From contig JAGQSC010000035.1 in the NCBI GenBank assembly GCA_020439745.1, positions 110,724 through 174,723 on the forward strand: a DNA stretch of 64,000 bases, given 5' to 3'. Positions 1-8,279 of the stretch are shown here, piece after piece (the stretch's first letter is position 1; each line of letters starts with the position of its first letter). The position numbers and the translations under genes are program-made. The stretch comes from Acidobacteriota bacterium (GTDB lineage Bacteria > Acidobacteriota > Holophagae > Acanthopleuribacterales > Acanthopleuribacteraceae). The notes under the pieces are model-generated. The model was given only the letters and a program-made list of their open reading frames with translations. It was not told the origin of the DNA and did not search any database.

Positions 1-1446
1 CACAATCTCAGCAAACCGATTGACGCTACCGCGACCGGTGCACCCGAGTATGTTGAGACACTCACTTTGGGTCGGCAAACCTGTTCCGCCACCGTGCGTG
101 GCAACAATCAGGGATGGAATGGTAATGGACAGATAGAGATCCCGTTCCGGGGTGAGTTCTGCATAACAGATTCCGGCTGACGATTCAGAAACGTTTGCGA
201 CATCCTGACCTGTGGCAATGAACATCGCAGTGATGCCATTGGGTGAATGGGCGCCGTTGTTGTTGGCACCAGACATAAACGCGCCTACGTTGGCCACTTG
301 AGAATGGTAGACCAGACTCTCGGGCTCCACGCGCATGATATCAATCAGTACCTGTCTGGGAATGATGGCTTCGGCGGTGACGCGCTTGCCGCGGGTACGC
401 ATGATATTGACTTGTGACGCCTTCTTGTCGGTGGCGAAATTGGATTCTAGATAAAAATGGCGGATATTGTCGTGCTGTTCCAGGATCCAACTGCACGCTG
501 CAAAGGTGGCTCTGCCCACCATGTTCTGACCTGCTGCGTCTCCGGTTGAATAGTTGAATCGAAGAAATGCGAACTTGTTGGAGAGGAAGGTATCGATAAA
601 CAGGAGCTTGGCAACGCTGGATGTTGCCTCTGCATGTTCGCGAATCTCGTTCATGTGTCGATCGGTCCACAACTTGAATTCACGTGCTTCGCGGGCATTG
701 TCAAAAATGAATACTGGAGCGCGTTGCATGCAATCCACCGAAACAGAACATGTCACGCCGCCAGACTGATTCAAAACCTTGATGCCGCGGTTATACGAGG
801 CGACCAAGGTACCCTCGGTGGTTGCCATAGGAATCAGAAACTCGCCTTTGGCGTATTCGCCGTTCACTTTCAAGGGTCCGGCAAATCCGATGGGCACCTG
901 AGCGACACCCGTGAAGTTCTCAATATTTCCCTGGGTGACCGATGGGTCAAATGAGTATTTGTTGATATGAGAAAGGGTGACGCCGGTGAAGTTCTCCACG
1001 AAACGCTGACGCTGGTGAATGATCTCTTCGCTGTAGTCATTCTCACGGTCAGCCGGTATGCGAACTCGATCGGGATCTGCGTCCGAAATCGTGTCTTTTA
1101 CCTTCAGATCCATGGAGCCGTATTTGACGGTTTGAAAAGAAATGGCAATTTGATGTTTGCCGCGGTCCAGGGTGAGTCCGTCAATACTTACTTTCACGAC
1201 ATGTCGCAGAGGAAACTCGATGGGTGTCTGAGGTGTGATTTGGCTAGGGGAAAATTCCTTTCCGTCCACATTCAGTTTGACTCGGCTGAGTTCGATGGAA
1301 TGCTCGTCTATTTCGACCGCCTTCAGACCGGTAAAAGTGGCGTCCGACAATCGGTTCTTCAGACCGAAGATCACGCCCGTTGCGGTGTTCTGCAAGCTAC
1401 CAAAGGTGTAGAGCTGTTTGAGAATAAGAGATGGAATCTTCAACAT
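1..1446 (-). CDS. Hydroxymethylglutaryl-CoA reductase (3' end outside window)
   Basis: Reduces HMG-CoA to mevalonate, the committed step of mevalonate-pathway isoprenoid synthesis. 482 codons are visible and the frame is open to the window edge, so the C-terminus is missing. The catalytic domain begins near residue 140. It contains ENFTGVAQVPIGFAGPL (176-192), the catalytic Glu in ATTEG (E211), the Lys in TDKK (K341/K342), the Asp in ATGQD (D415) and a glycine-rich HGGGT at 451-455. Two usually strict motifs differ: GDAAGQNM instead of GDAMGMNM, and THGGGT instead of TVGGGT. Residues 1-125 are beta-rich and are not part of the usual catalytic fold; no membrane anchor is seen. The ATG follows a G-rich stretch (GGCGGGGG) at short spacing. 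It is the last visible gene of a minus-strand cluster. The family call is firm; the role of the N-terminal region is unknown. Confidence 0.92.
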   Translation of the reverse strand, partial: MLKIPSLILKQLYTFGSLQNTATGVIFGLKNRLSDATFTGLKAVEIDEHSIELSRVKLNVDGKEFSPSQITPQTPIEFPLRHVVKVSIDGLTLDRGKHQIAISFQTVKYGSMDLKVKDTISDADPDRVRIPADRENDYSEEIIHQRQRFVENFTGVTLSHINKYSFDPSVTQGNIENFTGVAQVPIGFAGPLKVNGEYAKGEFLIPMATTEGTLVASYNRGIKVLNQSGGVTCSVSVDCMQRAPVFIFDNAREAREFKLWTDRHMNEIREHAEATSSVAKLLFIDTFLSNKFAFLRFNYSTGDAAGQNMVGRATFAACSWILEQHDNIRHFYLESNFATDKKASQVNIMRTRGKRVTAEAIIPRQVLIDIMRVEPESLVYHSQVANVGAFMSGANNNGAHSPNGITAMFIATGQDVANVSESSAGICYAELTPERDLYLSITIPSLIVATHGGGTGLPTQSECLNILGCTGRGSVNRFAEIV

Positions 1447-1533
1447 GAAAAACCCCCGCCAGATATTGAGTCAACCTGAGTTTAAGAACTCAAGCGAGCA
1501 TAACTTTTTGCCTTAATGATGTCAATTGAATGG

Positions 1534-1902
1534 TCATTCAGTTTCTTGTTTGGGCGTGGGCCGGTGATTGGGTGGATTGACATTTTCTGCACCCTGACGT
1601 GTGATTCGGCGGTAGGTGAGTGGGTCAAACGTAGAGAGACAGGCCAATTCGCCTTCGCCATGTTCCATGTACACCTGCGCCAATGCGGGCATCACTGCTT
1701 CCTCGTCTTCCAACCACTGGGCCAGGCCCTTGATGTAACCGGCAGCCTCCATGAGGGTAGCCGTGGTGTATAGACGCTCAGGCGAGCGGGGCGGATAACG
1801 GTCCCTGATTTCCTTGAGACGTTTTGAAAAGAGGGCCTCGTCTATCGCCACGTGAATGCAGAAATCCTCTTTCCTGACGGCTGGAATACGGAGTTCACTC
1901 AT
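1534..1902 (-). CDS. Small hypothetical protein
   Basis: 122 residues that I do not recognise. It looks soluble and mostly helical, with no signal peptide or membrane segment; the last 20 residues are Pro/Asn/Thr-rich and probably disordered. Its ATG overlaps the stop of the upstream DJ-1-like gene in an ATGA arrangement, so it is very likely translationally coupled. HMG-CoA reductase begins about 90 bp downstream on the same strand. Position in the cluster is the only clue to function. Confidence 0.7.
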   Translation of the reverse strand: MSELRIPAVRKEDFCIHVAIDEALFSKRLKEIRDRYPPRSPERLYTTATLMEAAGYIKGLAQWLEDEEAVMPALAQVYMEHGEGELACLSTFDPLTYRRITRQGAENVNPPNHRPTPKQETE

Positions 1903-2576
1903 TGGGGCCCAGGAAGCGATTGACCTTCGAAATGTGACAATGTTTTCCGGTCCCAGTCAATCACGAGACCTTGAGCAGTTCGTTTGGCGATTTCCGCACT
2001 AAACCACTTTTCAGTGAGAAACAGGGCTGGATCAAAGGACTTGGCACCGCCCACCGAAGTGATGAACTTCCCGTCTTGCACAAGTGAAACCGACTTGTGG
2101 ACCGAAAGAGTCGGGTATCGCTTTTGCAACTCATCCTGATCCGCAGGGAACGTGGTCACGTTCATACCGTCTAACGCACCGGATTCAGCAAGGACGAATG
2201 CGCCGTCACACAAACTAATCACAATCTGGGCTTCTTCGATACGTTTCCTGACCCAAGCCATCAGCCCTGCATTCTCCAAATCGCTGCCCATACTGTTTTC
2301 AGCTGAGGGGACCACCAGCACATCGAGTTTGGGGCAAGTTTCAAATGAGTAATCGACTTGTAGCACCAATCCTTCTGCTGTTTTCACGTGACCGCTATCG
2401 GGGGACACTAAAAAACATCGGAAATACCGGTTTGGGTCGCGATATCGAGAATGTTCAAGAATGTCGTAGGGTGCCGTTAGCTCGGTATTGTAAACACCGT
2501 TCACCACCAGAAACCCCACATCATAGACCTGCGAGAGGGCGAACAACGGTAGAAAAACAAGGCAAGCGCGCAGCAT
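1899..2576 (-). CDS. Exported DJ-1/PfpI family protein
   Basis: 225 residues from the ATG chosen here; the frame is open further upstream, but that extension would lie inside the preceding gene and would bury the signal peptide. MLRACLVFLPLFALSQ reads as a Sec signal peptide. A class I glutamine-amidotransferase-like domain follows. SLCDGAFVLAESG carries the nucleophile-elbow cysteine of the DJ-1/PfpI superfamily, and VVPSAENS lies where the partner acidic residue is expected. Members include chaperones, deglycase-like enzymes, amidases and AraC-type ligand-binding domains, so the activity cannot be fixed. It starts 2 bp after the methionine sulfoxide reductase gene and overlaps the next gene by 4 bp. 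A periplasmic location is inferred from the signal. Confidence 0.83.
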   Translation of the reverse strand: MLRACLVFLPLFALSQVYDVGFLVVNGVYNTELTAPYDILEHSRYRDPNRYFRCFLVSPDSGHVKTAEGLVLQVDYSFETCPKLDVLVVPSAENSMGSDLENAGLMAWVRKRIEEAQIVISLCDGAFVLAESGALDGMNVTTFPADQDELQKRYPTLSVHKSVSLVQDGKFITSVGGAKSFDPALFLTEKWFSAEIAKRTAQGLVIDWDRKTLSHFEGQSLPGPQ

Positions 2577-2578
2577 AT

Positions 2579-3067
2579 TCAGTCTCCAGCAAAGAAGTGG
2601 GCCATGATCCTTTCCAGGTATTGCTGATCGATGGCGTCGAATTGGTCTAATTGATCGCTGTCCACATCGAACACAGCCATTAACTCGCCACAACGGTCCA
2701 TCACTGGCACCACTATCTCCGATTGTGAGCGGCTATCACATGCAATGTGACCGTCATATTGGTGCACATCCGCGACAATGCGAGTCTTTTTGTCAGCAGC
2801 AACCGCACCGCACACGCCACGACCAAAATCGATGTACAAACAGCCTAGCGTACCTTGGTACGGGCCAATTTCTAGACGTCCCCGTTTGACCAGATAGAAG
2901 CCCGCCCAGAAGTACGAGGGTAGATTATGCTTGAGAATCGCAGTAATCGTCACCATTCGCGTCAGATTGTCTTGGGTATCTTCCAACAGAGCCTTAAGCT
3001 CGTTAAATGACTGTTCGTAAAGCGCTTGTTTGTCCACATCAATCCCTGTAGGCAGTTCTCTAGGCAC
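2579..3067 (-). CDS. msrC: Free methionine-(R)-sulfoxide reductase (GAF domain)
   Basis: Reduces free L-methionine-(R)-sulfoxide in the cytoplasm. The whole 162-residue protein is one GAF domain with the fRMsr signature: GPYQGTLGC, GRGVCG, then DVHQYDGHIACDSRSQSEIVVP. All three cysteines expected from the E. coli enzyme are present (C76, C86, C110), so it is predicted active. The start shown is a GTG. A second GTG ten codons downstream (3037), preceded by AGGGA, would give a length nearer the family norm and is a real alternative. It is the first gene of the minus-strand cluster and is divergent from the ankyrin gene. Confidence 0.92.
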   Translation of the reverse strand: MPRELPTGIDVDKQALYEQSFNELKALLEDTQDNLTRMVTITAILKHNLPSYFWAGFYLVKRGRLEIGPYQGTLGCLYIDFGRGVCGAVAADKKTRIVADVHQYDGHIACDSRSQSEIVVPVMDRCGELMAVFDVDSDQLDQFDAIDQQYLERIMAHFFAGD

Positions 3068-3119
3068 AGATCTTGCCCTATTTGTGCAGTCTGACGCAAA
3101 GCGCCAGTTAACGCAACAT

Positions 3120-3148
3120 TTGGGTTCACGGACTCAATCGTCTACAAT
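3120..3148 (+). promoter_or_regulatory. Sigma70-type promoter of the ankyrin gene
   Basis: TTGGGT and TACAAT are separated by exactly 17 bp. The predicted transcript starts near 3155, a few bases before the SD sequence. The -10 matches consensus at five of six positions; the -35 is weaker. Confidence 0.5.
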
Positions 3149-3174
3149 ACGCCGGTTTGATTAAGGAGGCTGCA

Positions 3175-3849
3175 TTGCTTGTTATGTGCTTTTGTTTGGT
3201 GTTTCAAGGTGCACCACCGGAAAGGGATTTGGGCACTCAATTACTCAATGCCACGAACAACAATGCGGTGGACGCCACCGTTCGAGACTTGTTGAATCAA
3301 GGCGCCGATCCCAACTCCAAGAACCAAGATGGCGTGACACCGCTGATGATTGCGTCCTATCTTGGCAATGTTTCTACCGTCAAATTACTCATTTCGCGCG
3401 GGGCTGATGTTGGGATCGCAGAAAGTAAGGGCAATACGGCGCTTATCTACGCACTGGCCCATGACCGCCAGGCGTCTAATGGAGAAGTGGTGGAATTGCT
3501 GCTTTCGGCTGGCGCAGATGCCAACCATGAGACCGCCAAAAAGGAAACACCACTGTTGGTATTGTGCCGAGCCGACAAGCCATCGAGCCGAACGCGCGAA
3601 TTCTCAGCACTCTTTATACACGGGGCAGATGTGAATGTAGTTGATGCCGTCGGACGGACGCCCATCATGAATTTGGTAGTGGCTTCATCGGGCGATAGCC
3701 AAGCGGACCTGGAACTCTTAGAGCTGGCATTCCAACAGGCAATTGACTTCTCCATTCGCGACCATGAAGGTTTCTCACTACAGGAGATTGTGAATATTAA
3801 GGGTGATAAGAAGATTGCCGCCTTGTTTCACAAAATTCATCAGGACTGA
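3175..3849 (+). CDS. Exported ankyrin-repeat protein
   Basis: About 224 residues. A short hydrophobic N-terminus (LVMCFCLVFQGAPP) suggests export, though it is short for a signal peptide. It is followed by four or five ankyrin repeats of about 33 residues; clear copies include GADPNSKNQDGVTPLMIASYLG and GADVGIAESKGNTALIYALA. Ankyrin repeats bind proteins and give no enzyme activity. I chose TTG 3175 because AAGGAGG sits 5 bp upstream; an in-frame TTG at 3157 lies before that SD, and ATG 3184 is too far from it. It is convergent with the ArsC-like gene. Its binding partner is not evident. Confidence 0.8.
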   Translation: MLVMCFCLVFQGAPPERDLGTQLLNATNNNAVDATVRDLLNQGADPNSKNQDGVTPLMIASYLGNVSTVKLLISRGADVGIAESKGNTALIYALAHDRQASNGEVVELLLSAGADANHETAKKETPLLVLCRADKPSSRTREFSALFIHGADVNVVDAVGRTPIMNLVVASSGDSQADLELLELAFQQAIDFSIRDHEGFSLQEIVNIKGDKKIAALFHKIHQD

Positions 3850-3888
3850 AATGGAACCACGCGGATAAAGAGAGTTCGTTGATGTGAT

Positions 3889-4242
3889 CTAAGGGAGTAT
3901 CTCGAGTACGCGTTCGGGAGGGCGACCAACCCTTGCTTTGTCGCCAGACACGACAATGGGTCGTTCAATCAGTTTTGGATGGGCCACCATGAGTTCGATC
4001 CATTCTGCGCGGGTTCGGGTATCATTTCGCGTGATACCCAACTCCTTGGCAAGGTCTTCACCCCACCTGATGATTTCTGTAGGCTGGCATGCCAGTTTTG
4101 TCAGGATCTGATCCAACTGCTGCCTCGAAGGCGGCTCTTCGAGATAATGGATGATGGTTGGTGTGAAGCCTCTTTCTTGAATTAGCGTCAATGTTTGACG
4201 GCTCTTGGAGCACCTAGGATTATGGAATATAGTGATTGCCAT
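3889..4242 (-). CDS. arsC: ArsC-family glutaredoxin-dependent arsenate reductase
   Basis: 117 residues with a thioredoxin-like fold of the ArsC/YffB/Spx superfamily. IFHNPRCSKSR holds the catalytic Cys in the HNPxCxxSR context typical of true arsenate reductases, and RPIVV near the C-terminus fits the conserved arginine region. The ATG is preceded by GGAAGGA; the frame is open upstream but that stretch does not look coding. No arsR, arsB or acr3 gene lies nearby, so a role in arsenate resistance is a family-based prediction. A YffB-like function is the main alternative. Confidence 0.88.
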   Translation of the reverse strand: MAITIFHNPRCSKSRQTLTLIQERGFTPTIIHYLEEPPSRQQLDQILTKLACQPTEIIRWGEDLAKELGITRNDTRTRAEWIELMVAHPKLIERPIVVSGDKARVGRPPERVLEILP

Positions 4243-4359
4243 GTTGATTCCTTCCCATTTTGGTGGGCCGACCATAGCACATTCATTCAGAATTGCCCGC
4301 CAGATGGGATGTCGTTTGTCATAGAATAACGGCCAACCACTTAGCGTAGGGAGGCGGCC

Positions 4360-6126
4360 TTGGTTTTTTTGTGGCTTTTGGGGTGGATGGATCAGTATGC
4401 TAATTTGCCGCCTAAACTGGACTGGCATGGCAAAAGCGAACAGTTAATCGTAGCCGAGGACCATCCTTGGATCACCCCGGTTGAGGCGACGAGTTTCCGA
4501 TATACGCCTACCTACGAACAGACTTATGCGTGGCTTGATCGCCTGGTGCAAGCTCGTCCAGAGCTGAACTATGTAACCATCGGGTTTAGCGATGGGGGCT
4601 ATGCACTGAAACTGGTGATTGCGTCCAAGGACGGATTCGCGACGCCAGAAGCGTTGAAGCGAAGTGGGAAACCCACTCTCTTCGCCCAATGCGGTATTCA
4701 CTCGGGAGAGATTGACGGGAAAGATGCCGCAATGATGCTCTTACGCGACATGACGGCCGTGGGTAACAAGGCAGATTTGCTAGACGGCTGTAACTTGATT
4801 GTGCTGCCCATATTCAATCCCGACGGACATGAACGGGCATCGCGTTTCAATCGCATTAATCAACGTGGCCCGGATGTCATGGGTTGGCGCACCAATAGCC
4901 GCAACCTCAACCTCAATCGAGATTATGCAAAATTGGACACGATGGAGGTCCGTTCTCTGGTTGCGTTTTTGCATCAATGGAAACCGGATCTGTATTTAGA
5001 TATTCATGTCACCGATGGCATTGACTACCAATACGACATTACCTATGGGTTTATTGGCAGCCACGGGTATTCGCCTCATATTGCGCAATGGCTCCAGGAG
5101 GCCATGGTCCCTTTTGTGGATCGAGATCTGGCATCCATGGGCCACGTTCCGGGCCCCTTAATTTTCGCCATCGACAACGCCGACCTTTCCAGGGGTTTAC
5201 TCGATTGGATGGCTGGGCCCCGATTCTCCAATTCATACGGCGACGCTATCCATGTCCCATCTGTTTTGGTTGAAAACCATTCACTTAAACCCTATCGGCA
5301 AAGGGTGCTTGGTACTTACGTGCTGTTGGAGTCGTGCATGCGCCTGTTGGCAGATCAACATGACATGATCTTGGAAGCAATCCAAGCTGATCAAAAAGCT
5401 AGGCCTACCGATGTCCCACTAACTTGGGCCAATCCCGATCTGCCGCCCGAGACAGTGGCTTTCAAAGGAGTAAGCTACAAATTGGAAACATCGCCGGTAA
5501 CGGGCGGGCAAGTAGTCCGTTGGCTGGGTAAACCCGAACAGATGGCATTGCCGCTGATCAAGATGAACAAACCCGGACTGGTTGTCAGCCTGCCCAAAGC
5601 GTATTGGGTTCCAGGCCAGTGGCGTGACGTGATTGACGTTCTCAAACTTCACGGCGTGGAGATGACCTCCATAGACCATCCCGTAAGAACGGAAGTAGAA
5701 GTGGCTCGATTTAGTGACCCTGTTTTTGACAATCGTCCGTTCGAAGGAAGAGTACGTGTGTCGTCAACTTACCAACTGAGTACTGAGGAACGGACTTTTG
5801 CACCGGGGTCAGTGCGTATTTCTACCGATCAACCGTTAAGCGAACTGATTGCGTTGCTTTTGGAGCCTGCGAGTCCCGACTCCTTGTTTCAGTGGGGGTT
5901 TTTCAATACGGTGCTACAGCGTACGGAATATGCTGAGGTTTATGCGATGGAACCTCTTGCAACTGACATGCTAAAGGACAAGCAGCTGAAGGCTGAGTGG
6001 GAAGAAGCTCTGAACAACGATCCTGAACTTCGAGTCAATCCAAATGCGCGCCTCGATTGGTTCTATGCGCGATCGAGTTATTTTGATCGTGAGTTTTGCT
6101 TGTATCCCGTAGGGCGAGAACTCTGA
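4360..6126 (+). CDS. M14 family zinc carboxypeptidase
   Basis: 588 residues. The N-terminal half is an M14 peptidase domain: GIHSGEIDG supplies zinc ligands H114 and E117, NSRNLNLNRDY carries the substrate-binding Asn-Arg, LYLDIHVTDG supplies H216, and VENHSLKPY probably carries the catalytic Glu. Residues from about 370 form a C-terminal beta-rich region of unknown role. The TTG start has AGGGAGG 5 bp upstream. MVFLWLLGWM is hydrophobic but too short to be a confident signal peptide, so location is uncertain. It is the first of four tandem plus-strand genes. Confidence 0.87.
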   Translation: MVFLWLLGWMDQYANLPPKLDWHGKSEQLIVAEDHPWITPVEATSFRYTPTYEQTYAWLDRLVQARPELNYVTIGFSDGGYALKLVIASKDGFATPEALKRSGKPTLFAQCGIHSGEIDGKDAAMMLLRDMTAVGNKADLLDGCNLIVLPIFNPDGHERASRFNRINQRGPDVMGWRTNSRNLNLNRDYAKLDTMEVRSLVAFLHQWKPDLYLDIHVTDGIDYQYDITYGFIGSHGYSPHIAQWLQEAMVPFVDRDLASMGHVPGPLIFAIDNADLSRGLLDWMAGPRFSNSYGDAIHVPSVLVENHSLKPYRQRVLGTYVLLESCMRLLADQHDMILEAIQADQKARPTDVPLTWANPDLPPETVAFKGVSYKLETSPVTGGQVVRWLGKPEQMALPLIKMNKPGLVVSLPKAYWVPGQWRDVIDVLKLHGVEMTSIDHPVRTEVEVARFSDPVFDNRPFEGRVRVSSTYQLSTEERTFAPGSVRISTDQPLSELIALLLEPASPDSLFQWGFFNTVLQRTEYAEVYAMEPLATDMLKDKQLKAEWEEALNNDPELRVNPNARLDWFYARSSYFDREFCLYPVGREL

Positions 6127-6131
6127 GCCCA

Positions 6132-6896
6132 GTGATACCTTTGGCTCATTGTCTTCGAGCGGTCATATTTGATTTGGATGACACGTTAATGGATACGCGC
6201 GGATTGCTCGTGGACCCGGCTGCCAAGGAAGCTTGTGAGGCGATGATTCAGGCTGGACTCAACGCGAAATCACAGGAAGCCTTCCTACAGCGTCAGTCGA
6301 TGTTTGAGGCCAATCCCAGAGCGGATGTCTATGAATCTCTGGTCAATCACTTCGGTATCAAGCCTGGCTCGTCGGTCAGTGAAGGAGATCTGGCCACAGT
6401 GGGCCGGAAGGCCTTCTATCATCGCGAGGTCGAACCACACATTGAATTGTTTCCGCCAGTACGGAATCTGCTCCGTCGACTTCGTTCCCGTGGTTTCAAG
6501 CTCTTTCTGGTGAGTGCGGGCTCACCCGACACCCAGCGCCAAAAAATCGAAATCCTCAACATCAGTGATGAATTTGATGACATCTTCTTGGTTGATAGCG
6601 CTCGAGGCGAGTCCAAATTTGAGGTCATTCAAGGTATCCTAGGATTGGGGTTCCAGGCTCATACCGTATTGGTAGTAGGTGATCGAATTGACCGAGAGAT
6701 CGCGGCGGGAAACCGGCTTGGTACTTGGACATGTCGCTTAAGTCACGGTGAATACAGTCACCTTGTCCCCACCCACGTTCACGAAGTGGCGCATTTCACA
6801 ATCGACGAGATCAGTGCACTTGATTCGCTGCTGGAAAGCTCCGTTGTGGGTTGTGAGATTGGAAATCCACTTGCCTCGAGCAGCCAGGATGATTAA
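6132..6896 (+). CDS. HAD-superfamily hydrolase
   Basis: About 254 residues. All HAD motifs are visible: FDLDDTLMD (motif I, nucleophile Asp and acid/base Asp), LVSAGSPDT (motif II), a lysine in GESKFEVIQ (motif III) and VVGDRIDREIAAG (motif IV). The helical cap between motifs I and II is typical of subfamily IA phosphatases such as phosphoglycolate phosphatase or beta-phosphoglucomutase. The start is uncertain: GTG 6132 lies just after the upstream stop with a weak SD, while an in-frame TTG at 6096 would overlap the peptidase gene by 31 bp. Substrate unknown. Confidence 0.85.
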   Translation: MIPLAHCLRAVIFDLDDTLMDTRGLLVDPAAKEACEAMIQAGLNAKSQEAFLQRQSMFEANPRADVYESLVNHFGIKPGSSVSEGDLATVGRKAFYHREVEPHIELFPPVRNLLRRLRSRGFKLFLVSAGSPDTQRQKIEILNISDEFDDIFLVDSARGESKFEVIQGILGLGFQAHTVLVVGDRIDREIAAGNRLGTWTCRLSHGEYSHLVPTHVHEVAHFTIDEISALDSLLESSVVGCEIGNPLASSSQDD

Positions 6897-6929
6897 TCTG
6901 AGGCAGTTACGCCACGAAAGGTTGATTGC

Positions 6930-8279
6930 ATGAATGTGTTGATTGTTTGTTGTTTATTGGCTTCGCATCCAGGCCTCAAATCGGGGCCCATGTTGGGACC
7001 GGTTGAGGCCATGGAAGCAACGATCTGGTTTCAGACCACTGTGTCAGCCAGGGTTCAAGTGAAGTTCTGGAAGAAGTCGAATCCTGACATGACCCAACAA
7101 TCCGAACCTATGATCACCGATAAATCGTCGTTCCTGACTGGAAGCATTGTGCTCACGGATTTGGAGCCAAACACCGATTACCAATACCAGTTGGTGATCG
7201 ATGGTCAAGTTTCTGAAACATCCTACCCAACGGGCTTCAAGACCCAAAAATATTGGGAATGGCGCGATGATCCTGCAGCATTTACGGTAGCCATTGGTTC
7301 GTGCCTCTACGTCAACGACCCACCGTTTGATCGACCCGGTCCTGTCTATGGTTCGGAAGTGAATTTTGTCGATGGCATCATTGGCACGAAACCCAATTTG
7401 ATGATTTGGCTTGGGGACAACCATTATTATCGGGAGCCCGAGTTCTATGCCCGTGGGCGCATGCTCTATCGGTTTAGTCGGGTCCGAGCGGTTCCTGAAT
7501 TGCAACCCTTGTGGGCTGCTTGCTCACACATCGCCATTTGGGACGACCATGACTATGGCCCCAATGATTCCGATCGCAGTTATCGCGACAAGTACCACTC
7601 ACTGGAGATGTTTAAGGCGTTCTGGCCAAACCCCACCTTTGGTTTGCCCGATACGCCCGGCGTATTCACTTCATTCATTTACCAGGATGTGGATTTTATT
7701 CTCTTGGACGACCGTTTCCATCGCGCTCCCGATAAGGATCCAGATCCCAATAAAGACTATCTGGGCCCGGAACAGTTGCGATGGCTCAAGGATCGACTGC
7801 TGGCCAGCCATGGATCGTTCAAGATTGTGGCTTTGGGTAATCAGGTGCTCAATTACCGCAGTCAGAACGAATCCTATGCACATTACAGAGGCGAGTTCCA
7901 ACAGTTCCGTACCTGGCTAGACGCTTCAGGTGTGAATGGCGTCATTTTCCTTTCTGGAGATCGGCACTTCACCGAGTTGACAAAAATTGATCGGGTTGGC
8001 TTATATCCACTCTATGAATACACCTCCTCACCGCTAACCAGTGGAACCTACTCAACGCTATCCGAAGAATTACAAAGTCCATTGCGCGTGCCTGGAACAC
8101 TGGTCCACAAGGAGCGCAATTTTGGAACGCTGTCATTTTCTGGGCCGTATGGAGACCGCACACTTATCTTGCGTTGCCACAGTACTGACGGCAAGGTGCT
8201 CTGGGAACACCGCATTCACCAGGAGGAACTGAAGATACCTAACCCTTCGTCGCTGATCCAATACGAACAAACTCCGTGA
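6930..8279 (+). CDS. PhoD-like alkaline phosphatase/phosphodiesterase
   Basis: 449 residues. An N-terminal fibronectin-like region (TIWFQTTVSARVQVKFW, then LEPNTDYQYQLVIDG) precedes a PhoD-type metallophosphatase domain. Metal-binding motifs are GSC, WLGDNHYY, IWDDHDYGPNDSD and FLSGDRHFTEL. Such enzymes hydrolyse phosphomonoesters or diesters using Fe and Ca. MNVLIVCCLLASHP looks like a short signal peptide. The stop overlaps the start of the next gene by 4 bp. It is not preceded by a Pho box that I can see, so phosphate regulation is not indicated here. Confidence 0.87.
   Translation: MNVLIVCCLLASHPGLKSGPMLGPVEAMEATIWFQTTVSARVQVKFWKKSNPDMTQQSEPMITDKSSFLTGSIVLTDLEPNTDYQYQLVIDGQVSETSYPTGFKTQKYWEWRDDPAAFTVAIGSCLYVNDPPFDRPGPVYGSEVNFVDGIIGTKPNLMIWLGDNHYYREPEFYARGRMLYRFSRVRAVPELQPLWAACSHIAIWDDHDYGPNDSDRSYRDKYHSLEMFKAFWPNPTFGLPDTPGVFTSFIYQDVDFILLDDRFHRAPDKDPDPNKDYLGPEQLRWLKDRLLASHGSFKIVALGNQVLNYRSQNESYAHYRGEFQQFRTWLDASGVNGVIFLSGDRHFTELTKIDRVGLYPLYEYTSSPLTSGTYSTLSEELQSPLRVPGTLVHKERNFGTLSFSGPYGDRTLILRCHSTDGKVLWEHRIHQEELKIPNPSSLIQYEQTP

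Noticed and set aside
967..1479. A 170-codon plus-strand open frame near the left edge
   Set aside because: Antisense to the HMG-CoA reductase frame, which runs without a break for 482 codons and carries all catalytic motifs.
6096..6131. N-terminal extension of the HAD hydrolase from TTG 6096
   Set aside because: It overlaps the peptidase gene by 31 bp, has a weak SD, and precedes the conserved domain; kept only as an alternative start.
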